Positions 27,210 through 36,007 of a stretch of 64,000 bases of DNA are shown piece after piece (position 1 is the first letter of the stretch; each line of letters starts with the position of its first letter). The notes beneath the pieces were generated by a model. That model did no database searches. It was not told the origin of the DNA and saw only the letters and a list, made by a program, of their open reading frames with translations. Made by a program: the position numbers and the translations under genes. Source of the DNA: Paracoccaceae bacterium (lineage in GTDB: Bacteria > Pseudomonadota > Alphaproteobacteria > Rhodobacterales > Rhodobacteraceae); NCBI GenBank assembly GCA_024742695.1, contig JANSXY010000014.1, forward strand, positions 1 to 64,000. Reading direction: 5' to 3'.

Positions 27210-27964
27210 CGCGAGACCTCTTCGACCGGCGGCGCGGGGCGGGTGTGGTAACGCGCACCCTTCAGGAACAGCTTCAGCGCCTGCCAGTGGATCAGCGCCA
27301 GCACCCGGCGCGACCCGAACGGCCGGCGCAGGCAGGCGGCAAGGATCGAGCCGTTGGTCAGCGGCGCGCGGCGGCCGACCAGTGTCGCCAGCACGCCGTT
27401 CTCGCCATCGCGGAAGTCGATCCAGATGCCGATCTTCTCCGCACCGATGTCGAACCGGAACCGGTATTCGCCCGCGATTTCCTGGAACGGCGAGACATGG
27501 AAGATCTTGCGCGCGGTCAGCGTGTCCTCACGGGTGATCGCGGCAAGATCTTCGTGGTGGCACAGGTAGGAATGCCGGTCGCCGAAGGTGTTGGTGACCT
27601 CGGCGATCACCGTGCGCAGCGCGCCGGTGCCGTCGCGGCACAGCCAGAACGACACCGGGTTGAACACATGGCCCAGCACCCGCGGCTGCGTCAGCAACTC
27701 GATCCTCAGCCACGGCAGGGTGATGCCATGCGCCTGCAGAACCTCGCGCACCCAGACCGCGCCGCGGCCCTGCCCCGGCGGCCCGCCGTGATCGCGATCG
27801 TGAAGCGACAGGAGGTTGCCGCGGTTGCGCGAAAACAGCCCCGGCGCCCGCGGCTCCGCCTCGGCGTCAAGAAGCACGTAGTCCACGCCATAACGGAACG
27901 CGTTTTTCACCCCGCCGTGGCGGCCGTGGAACGTTTCGCCCCGGATATGGTCGATATCGCTCAT
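27206..27964 (-). CDS. DUF1365 protein, UfaO-like (furan fatty acid synthesis)
   Basis: A 252-residue DUF1365 protein. Conserved features are the N-terminal GRHGGVKNAFRYGVDYV, the central LGHVFNPVSFWLC and KIFHVSPFQEIAGEYRFRF. In R. sphaeroides the orthologue RSP_1090 (UfaO, recalled) is needed for the oxygen-dependent last step of methylated furan fatty acid formation. ATGA overlap couples it to the flavoprotein upstream. It is controlled by the sigma-E promoter at 29286-29314. The family is firm; the exact chemistry is by analogy. Confidence 0.82.
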   Translation of the reverse strand: MSDIDHIRGETFHGRHGGVKNAFRYGVDYVLLDAEAEPRAPGLFSRNRGNLLSLHDRDHGGPPGQGRGAVWVREVLQAHGITLPWLRIELLTQPRVLGHVFNPVSFWLCRDGTGALRTVIAEVTNTFGDRHSYLCHHEDLAAITREDTLTARKIFHVSPFQEIAGEYRFRFDIGAEKIGIWIDFRDGENGVLATLVGRRAPLTNGSILAACLRRPFGSRRVLALIHWQALKLFLKGARYHTRPAPPVEEVSR

Positions 27965-29256
27965 TGCGCCGCCACGGGCGCGGCGCGGCGCGCGATCGCC
28001 TCGACCACGTCGACGGCGCTGGCGAAACCGTCCTCGTGGAAGCCGTTCTTCATCCAGGCGCCGCAGAACCACGTGGCGTTGGTGCCGTTCATCGCCCGCA
28101 CCTCCGCCTGGCCCTGCAGCGCGGCGAGATCGTAGACCGGGTGGCTGAATGTCACCTGGTCGTAGATCAGTTCCTCGCGGATCGGGCGGGTGGCGTTCAG
28201 CGTGACGAACAGCGGATCGTCCTTCGGGATCGGCTGCAGCGAGTTCATCCAGTAGGTCAGGTCGATCCGGTCCTTGCGCTGGCCGCGCTCCTCGACATAG
28301 ACCCACGAGGCCCAGGCCGCCTTGCGCCGCGGCATCGTCGAGGGATCGGCATGCAGCACCGCGGTGTTGGGCTGGTAGCGCACCTTCGACAGCGCCGCGG
28401 TCTCGTCCGGGGTGGGATCGGCCAGAAGCCGCAGCGCGTCGTCGGAATGGGTCGCGAGGATCACCTCGTCGAACAGCTCCCACTCGCCGCCCTCCAGCCG
28501 GACCTCGGCGCCCGCCGGCCCGCGCCGCACCCCGGCCACCGGCGCGCCGGTGCGGATCTCGACCCCTGCGGCGCGCATGTGACGTTCCAGCCGGCGGACG
28601 TATTCGATCGATCCGCCCTTGACCGTGTACCACTGGTGCTGGCCGGTCGCGGCCAGAAGCGCGTGGTTGTCGAAGAACTGCACCATTGCCTGCGCCGGGA
28701 AATCGAGGATCCCGTGGCAGGGCGTCGACCAGATCGCCCCGGACAGCGGCGTGATGTAGTAGTCGCGGAACCAGGCCCCGGTGCCGATCTTGTCCAGCAG
28801 TTCGGCGATCGTCATGTCGGGGCGATCCGCCGCCTCGCGGCAACGCGCGTTGAACCGGAAGATGTCGCGCAGCATCCGCAGGTAGGCCGGCCGGGCCATG
28901 TTGCGGTTCTGCGCGAAGATCGCGCGGAAATTCTTGAGCCCGTATTCGATCCGCCCGCCGTCGATCGAGGCGCCGAAGCTCATGTCGCTTTCGGTCACCG
29001 GCACGTCGAGCCGGTCGAACAGCCGGCACAGGTGCGGGTAGTTGACCCGGTTGAACACGATGAAGCCGGTATCCACCGGCTGATCGCCCCGCTTGCCCGC
29101 GATCACCGTCCGGGCATGGCCGCCCAACCGGCCCTCGGCCTCGATCAGCACGACGCGGTGATCCTCGCCAAGCAGATGCGCGGCCGCCATGCCGGAGATG
29201 CCGCCGCCGATCACGGCGATGCGGCGGGGCGGGCGGGGCGGAAGTTCGAAGGGCAT
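27961..29256 (-). CDS. FAD-dependent amine-oxidase-type protein, UfaD-like
   Basis: A 431-residue flavoprotein. The FAD dinucleotide motif is GGGISGMAAAHLLG near residue 18, followed by the GGHA arginine/His turn and the FGASIDGGRIEYG region. It belongs to the flavin amine oxidase group that neighbours cyclopropane-fatty-acid genes. The orthologue RSP_1091 (UfaD, recalled) desaturates methylated membrane fatty acids on the way to furan fatty acids. The start at 29256 has GGAG seven bases upstream, about 25-30 nt after the predicted sigma-E transcription start. It is the first gene of a five-gene operon. Confidence 0.85.
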   Translation of the reverse strand: MPFELPPRPPRRIAVIGGGISGMAAAHLLGEDHRVVLIEAEGRLGGHARTVIAGKRGDQPVDTGFIVFNRVNYPHLCRLFDRLDVPVTESDMSFGASIDGGRIEYGLKNFRAIFAQNRNMARPAYLRMLRDIFRFNARCREAADRPDMTIAELLDKIGTGAWFRDYYITPLSGAIWSTPCHGILDFPAQAMVQFFDNHALLAATGQHQWYTVKGGSIEYVRRLERHMRAAGVEIRTGAPVAGVRRGPAGAEVRLEGGEWELFDEVILATHSDDALRLLADPTPDETAALSKVRYQPNTAVLHADPSTMPRRKAAWASWVYVEERGQRKDRIDLTYWMNSLQPIPKDDPLFVTLNATRPIREELIYDQVTFSHPVYDLAALQGQAEVRAMNGTNATWFCGAWMKNGFHEDGFASAVDVVEAIARRAAPVAAQ

Positions 29257-29285
29257 GCGCGATCTCCAGGCTTGGTCGTTCGTTC

Positions 29286-29314
29286 GGTTACGGTGGCAGG
29301 GCCGCGTTGGATCA
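29286..29314 (-). promoter_or_regulatory. RpoE-type promoter for the ufaD-like operon
   Basis: On the minus strand, TGATCC (29314-29309), an 18-bp spacer and TAACC (29290-29286). This fits the R. sphaeroides sigma-E promoter pattern (TGATCC at -35, TAAGA-like at -10) as I recall it. It lies about 30 bp upstream of the ATG at 29256 and faces away from the rpoE promoter. Confidence 0.75.
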
Positions 29315-29329
29315 AAGCGCATCTTGCGG

Positions 29330-29358
29330 TGATCCGATAGCGGCGGGCCTGCGTAGAC
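29330..29358 (+). promoter_or_regulatory. RpoE-type autoregulatory promoter for rpoE-chrR
   Basis: TGATCC (29330-29335), an 18-bp spacer and TAGAC (29354-29358). Spacing is the same as in the divergent promoter, and the two -35 boxes are 15 bp apart. It implies positive autoregulation of rpoE with a leader of about 100 nt. Confidence 0.75.
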
Positions 29359-29462
29359 GGTTCATGTTGACCGGTGTGGACACACTTCTCTTTCCGGATG
29401 CAGCCACTGACGGGCGTCCCTATGATGGGGCCCGGCAACGGCAGGCACTTGGGGCGGGAAAC

Positions 29463-30029
29463 GTGGAATCACCGGTGAAAACCGAAACGCAGGATGCCGA
29501 TTGGGTCGACGCGATGATCCGCGTCCGAACCCAGCGGGACAGGGCGGCTTTCGCCCGTCTTTTCCGCCATTTCGCGCCGCGCGTGAAGGCCTTTCTGGTG
29601 AAGTCCGGCGCAACCGAGGCGCTGGCCGAGGAATGTACGCAGGACGTGATGGCGACGATCTGGCAAAAGGCGCATCTGTTCGACCCCGAGCGCGCATCGG
29701 TCGCGACATGGGTGTTCACGATCGCGCGCAACCGCCGGATCGACCTGATCCGCCGATCCCGCCGGCCCGAACCCGAAGACCTGCCGTGGGGCCCCGAGCA
29801 CGAACCCGACCAGGCCGAGGCGCTTGCGCTCCAGCAGGAAAGCGAACGTCTGGGGCGGGCGCTCGCGCAGCTGCCCGACAAGCAACGTGACCTGATCGAA
29901 CGCGCCTTCTACGGAGAGCGCAGTCATAGCGAGATCGCCTCCGAGACCGGCCTGCCGCTCGGCACGATCAAATCCCGTATCCGCCTCGCGCTGGACCGCC
30001 TGCGCCACGAAATGAAGCAATCGACATGA
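29463..30029 (+). CDS. rpoE: ECF sigma factor RpoE (singlet-oxygen response, ChrR partner)
   Basis: A 188-residue group IV sigma factor. Region 2 is seen in FARLFRHFAPRVKAFLVKSG through ATIWQKAHLFDPERASVATWVFTIARNRRIDLIR, and region 4 in LPDKQRDLIERAFYGERSHSEIA through GTIKSRIRLALDRL; these are quoted as landmarks only. The start is a GTG at 29463 after GGGGCGGGAAAC; the frame is open further upstream but the homologous part begins here. The stop overlaps the chrR start (ATGA). It directs transcription of the ufa-like operon and itself when ChrR releases it under singlet oxygen. Confidence 0.92.
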   Translation: MESPVKTETQDADWVDAMIRVRTQRDRAAFARLFRHFAPRVKAFLVKSGATEALAEECTQDVMATIWQKAHLFDPERASVATWVFTIARNRRIDLIRRSRRPEPEDLPWGPEHEPDQAEALALQQESERLGRALAQLPDKQRDLIERAFYGERSHSEIASETGLPLGTIKSRIRLALDRLRHEMKQST

Positions 30030-30679
30030 CCAAGATCCAACATCACCTGACCGATGCCCTCCTGATGGGCTACGCCGCCGGAACCCTGCCCGAGGCCTTC
30101 TCTCTCGTCGTGGCAAGCCACGTGTCGATGTGCGACGAGTGCCGCGCGAGGCTCGCCTCCTACGAGGCGCTGGGCGGCGGGTTGATCGACGGGGCCGAGG
30201 AAATGGCGCTGTCCGACGACTGTTTCGAGGCCGTGATGGCCCGCATCGACGGTGCGGATGCACCGGCCGCGCCGCCGGTGCGCCGGGTGCGGCGGCCGGG
30301 TCTGTTCCCGGTACCGCTGCAGGACTACGTCGGCGGCGATGTCGAGGCGGTGCGCTGGCGGCCGATCGGCATGGGCGTGCGGCAGGCGATCCTCGAGACC
30401 GACCGCGAGGCGACGGTGCGGCTTTTGCACATCCCGGCGGGAAGCGCCGTGCCCGATCACGGCCACAACGGCACCGAGATCACGCTTGTCCTTCAGGGCG
30501 CGTTCCGCGACGAGGATGGCCGCTACGGGCCCGGCGATGTCGAGGTCGCGACCGAGGAGATGCATCACACGCCGGTCGCCGAACCGGGGATGGACTGCAT
30601 CTGCCTTGCGGCGACCGACGGGCCGTTGAAGTTCCGCGCGATCCTGCCGCGCCTCGCGCAGCCGCTGCTGCGGATCTGA
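30026..30679 (+). CDS. chrR: zinc-dependent anti-sigma factor ChrR
   Basis: A 217-residue cytosolic anti-sigma factor. The N-terminal zinc anti-sigma domain has H6 (or H7), H32, C36 and C39 (the HxxxCxxC signature). The C-terminal cupin domain (about 100-210) has metal-binding DHGHNGTE and the later MHHTP. In R. sphaeroides ChrR holds RpoE inactive until singlet oxygen triggers its loss, and the cupin is needed for sensing. Coupled to rpoE by an ATGA overlap. The length and all key ligands look intact. Confidence 0.93.
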   Translation: MTKIQHHLTDALLMGYAAGTLPEAFSLVVASHVSMCDECRARLASYEALGGGLIDGAEEMALSDDCFEAVMARIDGADAPAAPPVRRVRRPGLFPVPLQDYVGGDVEAVRWRPIGMGVRQAILETDREATVRLLHIPAGSAVPDHGHNGTEITLVLQGAFRDEDGRYGPGDVEVATEEMHHTPVAEPGMDCICLAATDGPLKFRAILPRLAQPLLRI

Positions 30680-30760
30680 GGGATATCGGGGCCGGGGCGC
30701 CGGCGGGGGCGCCGGTCACCCAGCAAGACCCGGTCGGCACGCAAGACGTGCGCAGGCGCG

Positions 30761-30792
30761 GGCCGGGGCGCCTTGGACGAAGGGCCCCGGCC
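30761..30792. terminator. hairpin between convergent chrR and leuB
   Basis: A 9-bp GC stem, GGCCGGGGC (30761-30769) with GCCCCGGCC (30784-30792), with a 14-nt loop, sits in the 121-bp gap between the convergent genes. There is no T run. It is a candidate bidirectional terminator. The rest of the gap shows other GC-rich fold-backs but no gene. Confidence 0.5.
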
Positions 30793-30800
30793 GCGCCCGG

Positions 30801-31907
30801 TCAGAGGCTCGCGTCCAGCGCGGCGACGATCGCATCGCCCATCTGCCCGGTCGACACGGGCTGCGCGCCCTCTTCGCCCAGAAGGTCGGCGGTGCGCAGG
30901 CCCTGGGCCAGCACCGTCTCTACCGCCCGCTCCAGCCGGTCGGCCTCGTCACCCTTGTCGAAGGAGTAGCGCAGCGCCATCGCGAAGGACAGGATGCAGG
31001 CGATCGGGTTCGCCTTGCCCTGCCCGGCGATGTCCGGGGCCGAGCCGTGGACGGGTTCGTAAAGCGCCTTGGGCCGTCCGTTCGCCATCGGCGCGCCCAG
31101 GCTGGCCGAGGGCAGCATGCCCAGCGATCCGGTCAGCATCGCGGCCAGGTCCGACAGCAGATCGCCGAACAGGTTGTCGGTCACGATCACGTCGAACTGC
31201 TTGGGCCAGCGGGTCAGCTGCATCGCACCCGCGTCGGCGTACATGTGGCTCAGCTCCACGTCGGGGTATTCCCTGTCATGCACCTCCTGCACGACCTGGC
31301 GCCACAGTACGCCCGATTCCATCACGTTGGCCTTCTCCATCGAGCAGACCTTGTTGCCCCGCCGCCGCGCCAGTTCGAAGGCCGAGCGCGCGACCCGCGC
31401 GATCTCGGATTCCGTGTAGCGCTGGGTGTTGATCCCCACCCGCTCGTTGCCCTCGGTATGGATGCCGCGCGGCTCGCCGAAATAGACGCCGGAGGTCAGT
31501 TCGCGGACGATCATGATGTCGAGGCCGGCCACCACGTCGCGCTTGAGCGACGAGAAATCGGCCAGCGCGTCGAAGCACTGCGCCGGGCGCAGGTTGGCGT
31601 AAAGGTCCATCTCCTTGCGCAGGCGCAAAAGCCCGCGTTCCGGCTTCACGCTGAAGTCGAGGTCGTCGTATTGCGGTCCGCCGACGGCGCCCAGCAGGAC
31701 CGCGTCGACCTCCTGCGCCTTCGCCATCGTCGCATCGGTCAGCGGCGTGCCATGCGCGTCATAGGCGCAGCCGCCGACAAGGTCTTCGCTGACGTCGAAC
31801 GCCAGGCCGCGCTTCGCGCCGAACCAGTCGATGATCTTGCGGACCTCGGCCATGACTTCGGGGCCGATCCCGTCGCCGGGAAGGATGAGAAGGGAAGGGT
31901 TGGCCAC
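30801..31907 (-). CDS. leuB: 3-isopropylmalate dehydrogenase
   Basis: A 368-residue NAD-dependent oxidative decarboxylase of leucine synthesis, converting 3-isopropylmalate to 2-ketoisocaproate. Landmarks are the N-terminal [13 protein letters not shown], the substrate-binding [13 protein letters not shown] and the [11 protein letters not shown] metal-binding region, then [14 protein letters not shown]. It starts with GTG with AGGAGAG upstream. It is the last gene of the minus-strand leu cluster, after an intervening secreted-protein gene. Confidence 0.96.
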   Translation of the reverse strand: MANPSLLILPGDGIGPEVMAEVRKIIDWFGAKRGLAFDVSEDLVGGCAYDAHGTPLTDATMAKAQEVDAVLLGAVGGPQYDDLDFSVKPERGLLRLRKEMDLYANLRPAQCFDALADFSSLKRDVVAGLDIMIVRELTSGVYFGEPRGIHTEGNERVGINTQRYTESEIARVARSAFELARRRGNKVCSMEKANVMESGVLWRQVVQEVHDREYPDVELSHMYADAGAMQLTRWPKQFDVIVTDNLFGDLLSDLAAMLTGSLGMLPSASLGAPMANGRPKALYEPVHGSAPDIAGQGKANPIACILSFAMALRYSFDKGDEADRLERAVETVLAQGLRTADLLGEEGAQPVSTGQMGDAIVAALDASL

Positions 31908-32035
31908 GGCGCTCTCCTGGAACTGTCGGATAGGGTCACGCCCGCCTAGCCAAAGGGGAAGGCGCGGTCAAGCGGCCGGGCCGGGCGCGGTGCGGCAGCG
32001 GCCACGGCACCCCGGCGCGCCCCGCCGCGCGGCGG

Positions 32036-33154
32036 TCAGGGCAGCGCCAGGTCGATCCAGACGAGACGGTGGCGCGAGGCGGTCGCGGCCACCCCCGCCA
32101 TCGGATCGCCCGGCTCCGGCCACAGCACGCCTGCGCCGCCCACCGCCAGATCGGCCGAGGGCAGCAGATAGGTCACCCGCAGGTTGCCCGGCCCCGGATC
32201 GTCGCCCCAGTCCACGGTATCCAGCGCCGGGTCGCCGCGATGCGCGGCATTGGCCCCGCCCTGCGCCACGGCCGCCGCCGCCCCGCCGGCACTGCCCGGC
32301 GCCGGGTCTTGCAGGCGCGGATCGGACAGGAGCGCCCGCAAGGCCGCCGACCGGCCCTCGCCGTCCAGCGGGTCGAGATTGGCGTTGCCGAGGATCACGA
32401 AGGGCGGTTCGGGCGCCGCGCCCAGGTCGCCGTCCAGCAGCCGCAGCCACAGTGCCGCCTCGTCGTGGTTGCGCCGGCCGTTGCGATCCTCCGGCCCGTC
32501 GAAGACCGGTGGTGTCGCCTGCCAGGTCATCAGGGCGATCCGCCCGCCACCGGGCAGGTGCAACAGCACCAGCCAGTGCCCGTGCGAGGACAGCCGCTGC
32601 ACCTGCGCCGCCGCGGCCGACAGGCCCGCGCCGTCGATCAGGTTGCCCGGCAGATCGGCCCAGGGCAGGCCCGAGAAATCCCGCACCCCCGCGCCGTCCA
32701 CCGGCAGCCGCGACAGGATCGCCAGCGCGCCCGACCCGGCGAACCGGCCCCAGCCCTGCGCATCGCCCGGCCCGCCGGTTCGGCCGTCGCCGTCGATGTC
32801 CAGGCCGGTTGCCAGACCGGCATTGGGCGGCAGCGCGAAGCGGTGCGGGTAGGGGCCGCCGCCCGCCGCGGCAACCCGGTCGGCCAGGGCCGACAGCGCC
32901 AGCAGATCGTGGTCGTAGTCGATGCCCGACAGCACCAGCACATCCGCCGACGCCGCCGCGATCATCGCCGCGACCGCCTCGGCCTGCGGATCGTCGCCGC
33001 GCGCGATGTCACGATACAGCAGGCCGGGCCCCTTGCGGCCCAGTTCGGCGGCGTAGAACGCCAGTCGAAGCGCCTCTGCCCGCGCCGCCGGGGCGGCGAG
33101 CGCGATCAGGATCGAAACGGCAAGGATCAGGCGGCGTGTCGTCTTCCCCGGCAT
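32036..33154 (-). CDS. secreted endonuclease/exonuclease/phosphatase-fold protein
   Basis: A 372-residue protein with a signal peptide (about residues 1-26, cleavage after ARA). The body resembles the endonuclease/exonuclease/phosphatase family: VLVLSGIDYDHDLLAL near the start, FVILGNANLDPLDGEG in the middle (usually GDFN) and a terminal ASRHRLVWIDL (usually SDHxPV). Two positions normally Asp/His-critical are altered (GNANLD rather than GDxN), so activity may be changed. It is in the leu gene cluster between leuD and leuB but has no obvious leucine role. Confidence 0.75.
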   Translation of the reverse strand: MPGKTTRRLILAVSILIALAAPAARAEALRLAFYAAELGRKGPGLLYRDIARGDDPQAEAVAAMIAAASADVLVLSGIDYDHDLLALSALADRVAAAGGGPYPHRFALPPNAGLATGLDIDGDGRTGGPGDAQGWGRFAGSGALAILSRLPVDGAGVRDFSGLPWADLPGNLIDGAGLSAAAAQVQRLSSHGHWLVLLHLPGGGRIALMTWQATPPVFDGPEDRNGRRNHDEAALWLRLLDGDLGAAPEPPFVILGNANLDPLDGEGRSAALRALLSDPRLQDPAPGSAGGAAAAVAQGGANAAHRGDPALDTVDWGDDPGPGNLRVTYLLPSADLAVGGAGVLWPEPGDPMAGVAATASRHRLVWIDLALP

Positions 33155-33220
33155 ACCGCCATGCTGCGCCGGGACGCGGGCCGGGCAAGGCGAACTCGCG
33201 CCCCGCCCGGCCGTTTCACG

Positions 33221-33826
33221 TCAGACCCAGGGGCGCGCCTGCGCCGCGGTGGCCTCGTAGCTGTCGATCGCCGCGGCCTTTTCCAGCGTCAGGCCGATGT
33301 CGTCGAGCCCGTTCAGCAGGCAGTGCTTCTTGAACGGATCGACATCGAAGGAAAACGCCGTGCCGTCCGCGGCGGTGACCGTCTGCGCATCGAGATCGAC
33401 GGTGATCCGGGCGTTCGCGCCCTTGCGCGCATCGTCCATCAGGTGATCGATCGCGTCCTGCGGCAGCACCACCGGCAGGATGCCGTTCTTGAAGCAGTTG
33501 TTGTAGAAGATGTCGGCGAAGCTGGTGGAGATCACGCAGCGGATGCCGAAATCCAGAAGCGCCCAGGGCGCGTGTTCGCGCGACGATCCGCAGCCGAAAT
33601 TGTCTCCGGCGACAAGGATTTCCGCATCGCGCCAGGCCGGCTGGTTGAGCACGAAATCGGCGATCTCGTTGCCCTCGCGGTCATAGCGCATCTCGTCGAA
33701 GAGGTTCACGCCCAGCCCCGTCCTCTTGATCGTCTTGAGGAACTGCTTGGGGATGATCATATCGGTGTCGATGTTGACCAGCGGCATGGGCGCCGCGATG
33801 CCGGTCAGGGTGGTGAACTTGTCCAT
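33221..33826 (-). CDS. leuD: 3-isopropylmalate dehydratase small subunit
   Basis: A 201-residue small subunit of isopropylmalate isomerase. It pairs with LeuC to convert 2- to 3-isopropylmalate. Landmarks are [17 protein letters not shown] and the aconitase swivel-domain signature [17 protein letters not shown]. Length is normal. It lies 15 bp downstream of leuC. Confidence 0.96.
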   Translation of the reverse strand: MDKFTTLTGIAAPMPLVNIDTDMIIPKQFLKTIKRTGLGVNLFDEMRYDREGNEIADFVLNQPAWRDAEILVAGDNFGCGSSREHAPWALLDFGIRCVISTSFADIFYNNCFKNGILPVVLPQDAIDHLMDDARKGANARITVDLDAQTVTAADGTAFSFDVDPFKKHCLLNGLDDIGLTLEKAAAIDSYEATAAQARPWV

Positions 33827-33841
33827 CTTCCTCGTCTCCCC

Positions 33842-35263
33842 TCAGACCGTCTCGGCCACAAGATCGCGCACGTCCGTCAGATGCCCGGTCACCGCCGCCG
33901 CCGCCGCCATCGCCGGGCTCATCAGGTGGGTGCGGCCCTTGTAGCCCTGCCGCCCCTCGAAGTTGCGGTTCGAGGTGGAGGCGCAGCGCTCTTCCGGCGC
34001 CAGCTGGTCGGGGTTCATGCCCAGGCACATCGAGCAGCCCGCCAGCCGCCATTCGAAGCCCGCGTCGGTGAACACCTGCGCCAGCCCCTCTTCCTCGGCC
34101 TGCGCGCGCACCAGGCCGGAACCCGGCACCACGATGCCGCGCACGCCCGGCGCCAGCTTGCGGCCCTTCAGAACCTCTGCCGCGGCGCGCAGATCCTCGA
34201 TCCGGCCGTTGGTGCACGACCCGATGAACACCGCGTCGATCCGGATGTCGGTCAGCTTCATTCCCGGCGTCAGGCCCATGTAGTCGAGCGAACGCTGCGC
34301 CGCGCCGACCTTGCCGCCGGAAAACGATTCCGCCGCCGGCACGGTGCCGGTGATCGGCAGCACGTCCTCGGGGCTGGTGCCCCAGGTGACGACCGGGGCG
34401 ATGTCTTCGGCCTTCAGCGTCACGACCTTGTCCCAGTGCGCGTCGTCGTCGGATTTCAGCGTCTTCCACCAGGCCAGCGCCGCCTCCCAGGCCGCGCCCT
34501 TGGGGGCATGCGGCCGGCCCTTGACATAGGCGAAGGTCTTTTCGTCCGGCGCGATCAGGCCGGCGCGGGCGCCGCCCTCGATCGCCATGTTGCACACCGT
34601 CATCCGGCCTTCCATCGACAGCTCGCGGATCGCCTCGCCGCAGTACTCGATGACATGGCCGGTGCCGCCCGCCGTGCCGGTCGCGCCGATCACCGACAGC
34701 GTGATGTCCTTGGCGGTCACGCCCGGCGGCAGCTTGCCGGTGATCTCGACCTTCATGTTCTTCGATTTCTTCTGGATCAGCGTCTGGGTGGCCAGCACAT
34801 GTTCCACCTCGGAGGTGCCGATCCCGTGCGCCAGCGCGCCGAAGGCGCCGTGGGTGGCGGTGTGGCTGTCGCCGCAGACCACCGTCATGCCCGGCAGGGT
34901 CCAGCCCTGTTCCGGCCCGACGATGTGGACGATGCCCTGCCGCACGTCGCTGACCGGGTAGTAGTGGATGCCGAAGTCGCGCGCGTTGGTGTCCAGCGCC
35001 GCCATCTGGATGCGGCTGTCCTCGGTCATGTTCTCGGGGTTCTCGCGGCCCGCGGTCGTGGGCACGTTGTGATCGGGCACCGCGATGGTCTTGTCGGGCG
35101 CGCGCACGGTGCGGCCCGCCATCCGCAGGCCCTCGAACGCCTGGGGCGAGGTCACCTCGTGCACCAGGTGACGGTCGATATACAGAAGGCAGGTGCCGTC
35201 CTCGGCCTCATGGACGACATGCGCGTCCCAGATCTTGTCGTAGAGCGTTTTTCCGCCGGTCAT
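33842..35263 (-). CDS. leuC: 3-isopropylmalate dehydratase large subunit
   Basis: A 473-residue aconitase-superfamily enzyme with a [4Fe-4S] cluster. Cluster cysteines appear in FIGSCTNGR and [11 protein letters not shown]. The N-terminal DAHVVHE and [16 protein letters not shown] motifs are typical. First gene of the cluster leuC-leuD-(secreted protein)-leuB. The 366-bp gap upstream, shared with the divergent rsfS, should hold its promoter and contains a possible 28-codon ORF on the same strand. leuA is not in the window. Confidence 0.97.
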   Translation of the reverse strand: MTGGKTLYDKIWDAHVVHEAEDGTCLLYIDRHLVHEVTSPQAFEGLRMAGRTVRAPDKTIAVPDHNVPTTAGRENPENMTEDSRIQMAALDTNARDFGIHYYPVSDVRQGIVHIVGPEQGWTLPGMTVVCGDSHTATHGAFGALAHGIGTSEVEHVLATQTLIQKKSKNMKVEITGKLPPGVTAKDITLSVIGATGTAGGTGHVIEYCGEAIRELSMEGRMTVCNMAIEGGARAGLIAPDEKTFAYVKGRPHAPKGAAWEAALAWWKTLKSDDDAHWDKVVTLKAEDIAPVVTWGTSPEDVLPITGTVPAAESFSGGKVGAAQRSLDYMGLTPGMKLTDIRIDAVFIGSCTNGRIEDLRAAAEVLKGRKLAPGVRGIVVPGSGLVRAQAEEEGLAQVFTDAGFEWRLAGCSMCLGMNPDQLAPEERCASTSNRNFEGRQGYKGRTHLMSPAMAAAAAVTGHLTDVRDLVAETV

Positions 35264-35333
35264 GGCTGATCTCGTCTGTGGCGATGGGGAAAAGGGGCAG
35301 GGCCGCGGGGGCCCGGGATCGCTTGGGCGGGCG

Positions 35334-35420
35334 TCAAAGTCGCGCCAGGACGGACCGGGCCTGTCCGTAGAAGCGCCAGGGCAGGCGCGCTCGGTCGTCC
35401 ATGTCGAAGAAGCGGATCAT
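35334..35420 (-). CDS. possible 28-residue small ORF upstream of leuC
   Basis: On the minus strand an ATG with GGAGCGC just upstream opens a 28-codon frame ([15 protein letters not shown] at its start, ending SVLARL) that stops 70 bp before leuC and is followed by a GC-rich fold-back. It is arginine-rich and has only three leucines, so it is not a classical leucine leader peptide. It may be a genuine small protein or chance. It lies in the 366-bp leuC-rsfS intergenic region, where I see no other gene. Confidence 0.3.
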   Translation of the reverse strand: MIRFFDMDDRARLPWRFYGQARSVLARL

Positions 35421-35629
35421 GCGCTCCAGATACGCCCTGCGGTGGGCTTTGGCAATCCTCGCCGCCCGGCCTGGCCGCGCACACGCCGTCGACATTGAGA
35501 TTTCGCGGTCGCGATGCTATGTTGAAGGGGCCCGGCGCCGGGGCCTTGGAACGGCGCGCGACATCGGAGGACAATGTCCTGTCTCATGACGCAATCGCGG
35601 CGGCCGTGCCCGCCGCCCCGGCGGTTCCC

Positions 35630-36001
35630 ATGACGGGATCCGTCGACCACGTGCAAAGCGATGCCCTGCTTGCGCGGATTCTCGAATCCCTCGACGACGA
35701 CAAGGCCGAAGACGTGGTCGCCATCGATCTGCGCGGCCGGTCCGACGTGGCCGATCACATGGTGATCTGCTCGGGCCGGTCCTCGCGCCAGGTCGGTGCG
35801 ATCGCGGAGAAGCTGATGGACCGTCTGAAGCAGGAGTTCGGGATCCTCAGCAAGGTCGAGGGCAAGGACCAGGGCGACTGGGTGCTGATCGACACGGGCG
35901 ACGTGATCGTCCATGTCTTCCGCCCCGAGGTGCGCGAGTTCTACCAGCTCGAGAAGATGTGGCAGCCCTCGGGCCTGCGCCAGGCCGCCGCGCCCGTCTG
36001 A
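35630..36001 (+). CDS. rsfS: ribosome silencing factor RsfS
   Basis: A RsfS/DUF143 protein (123 residues from this start) that binds L14 and blocks 30S-50S joining. The family core is DDDKAEDVVAIDL, ADHMVICSGRSSRQV and GDWVLIDTGDVIVHVFRPEVREFYQLEKMW. The start is uncertain. The ATG at 35630 gives the usual length but lacks a ribosome-binding site. A GGAGGA at 35566-35571 sits seven bases before an in-frame CTG (35579), and ATG (35519) and TTG (35495) are also in frame. It is followed by rlmH after 6 bp. Confidence 0.92.
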   Translation: MTGSVDHVQSDALLARILESLDDDKAEDVVAIDLRGRSDVADHMVICSGRSSRQVGAIAEKLMDRLKQEFGILSKVEGKDQGDWVLIDTGDVIVHVFRPEVREFYQLEKMWQPSGLRQAAAPV

Positions 36002-36007
36002 CCGCGC

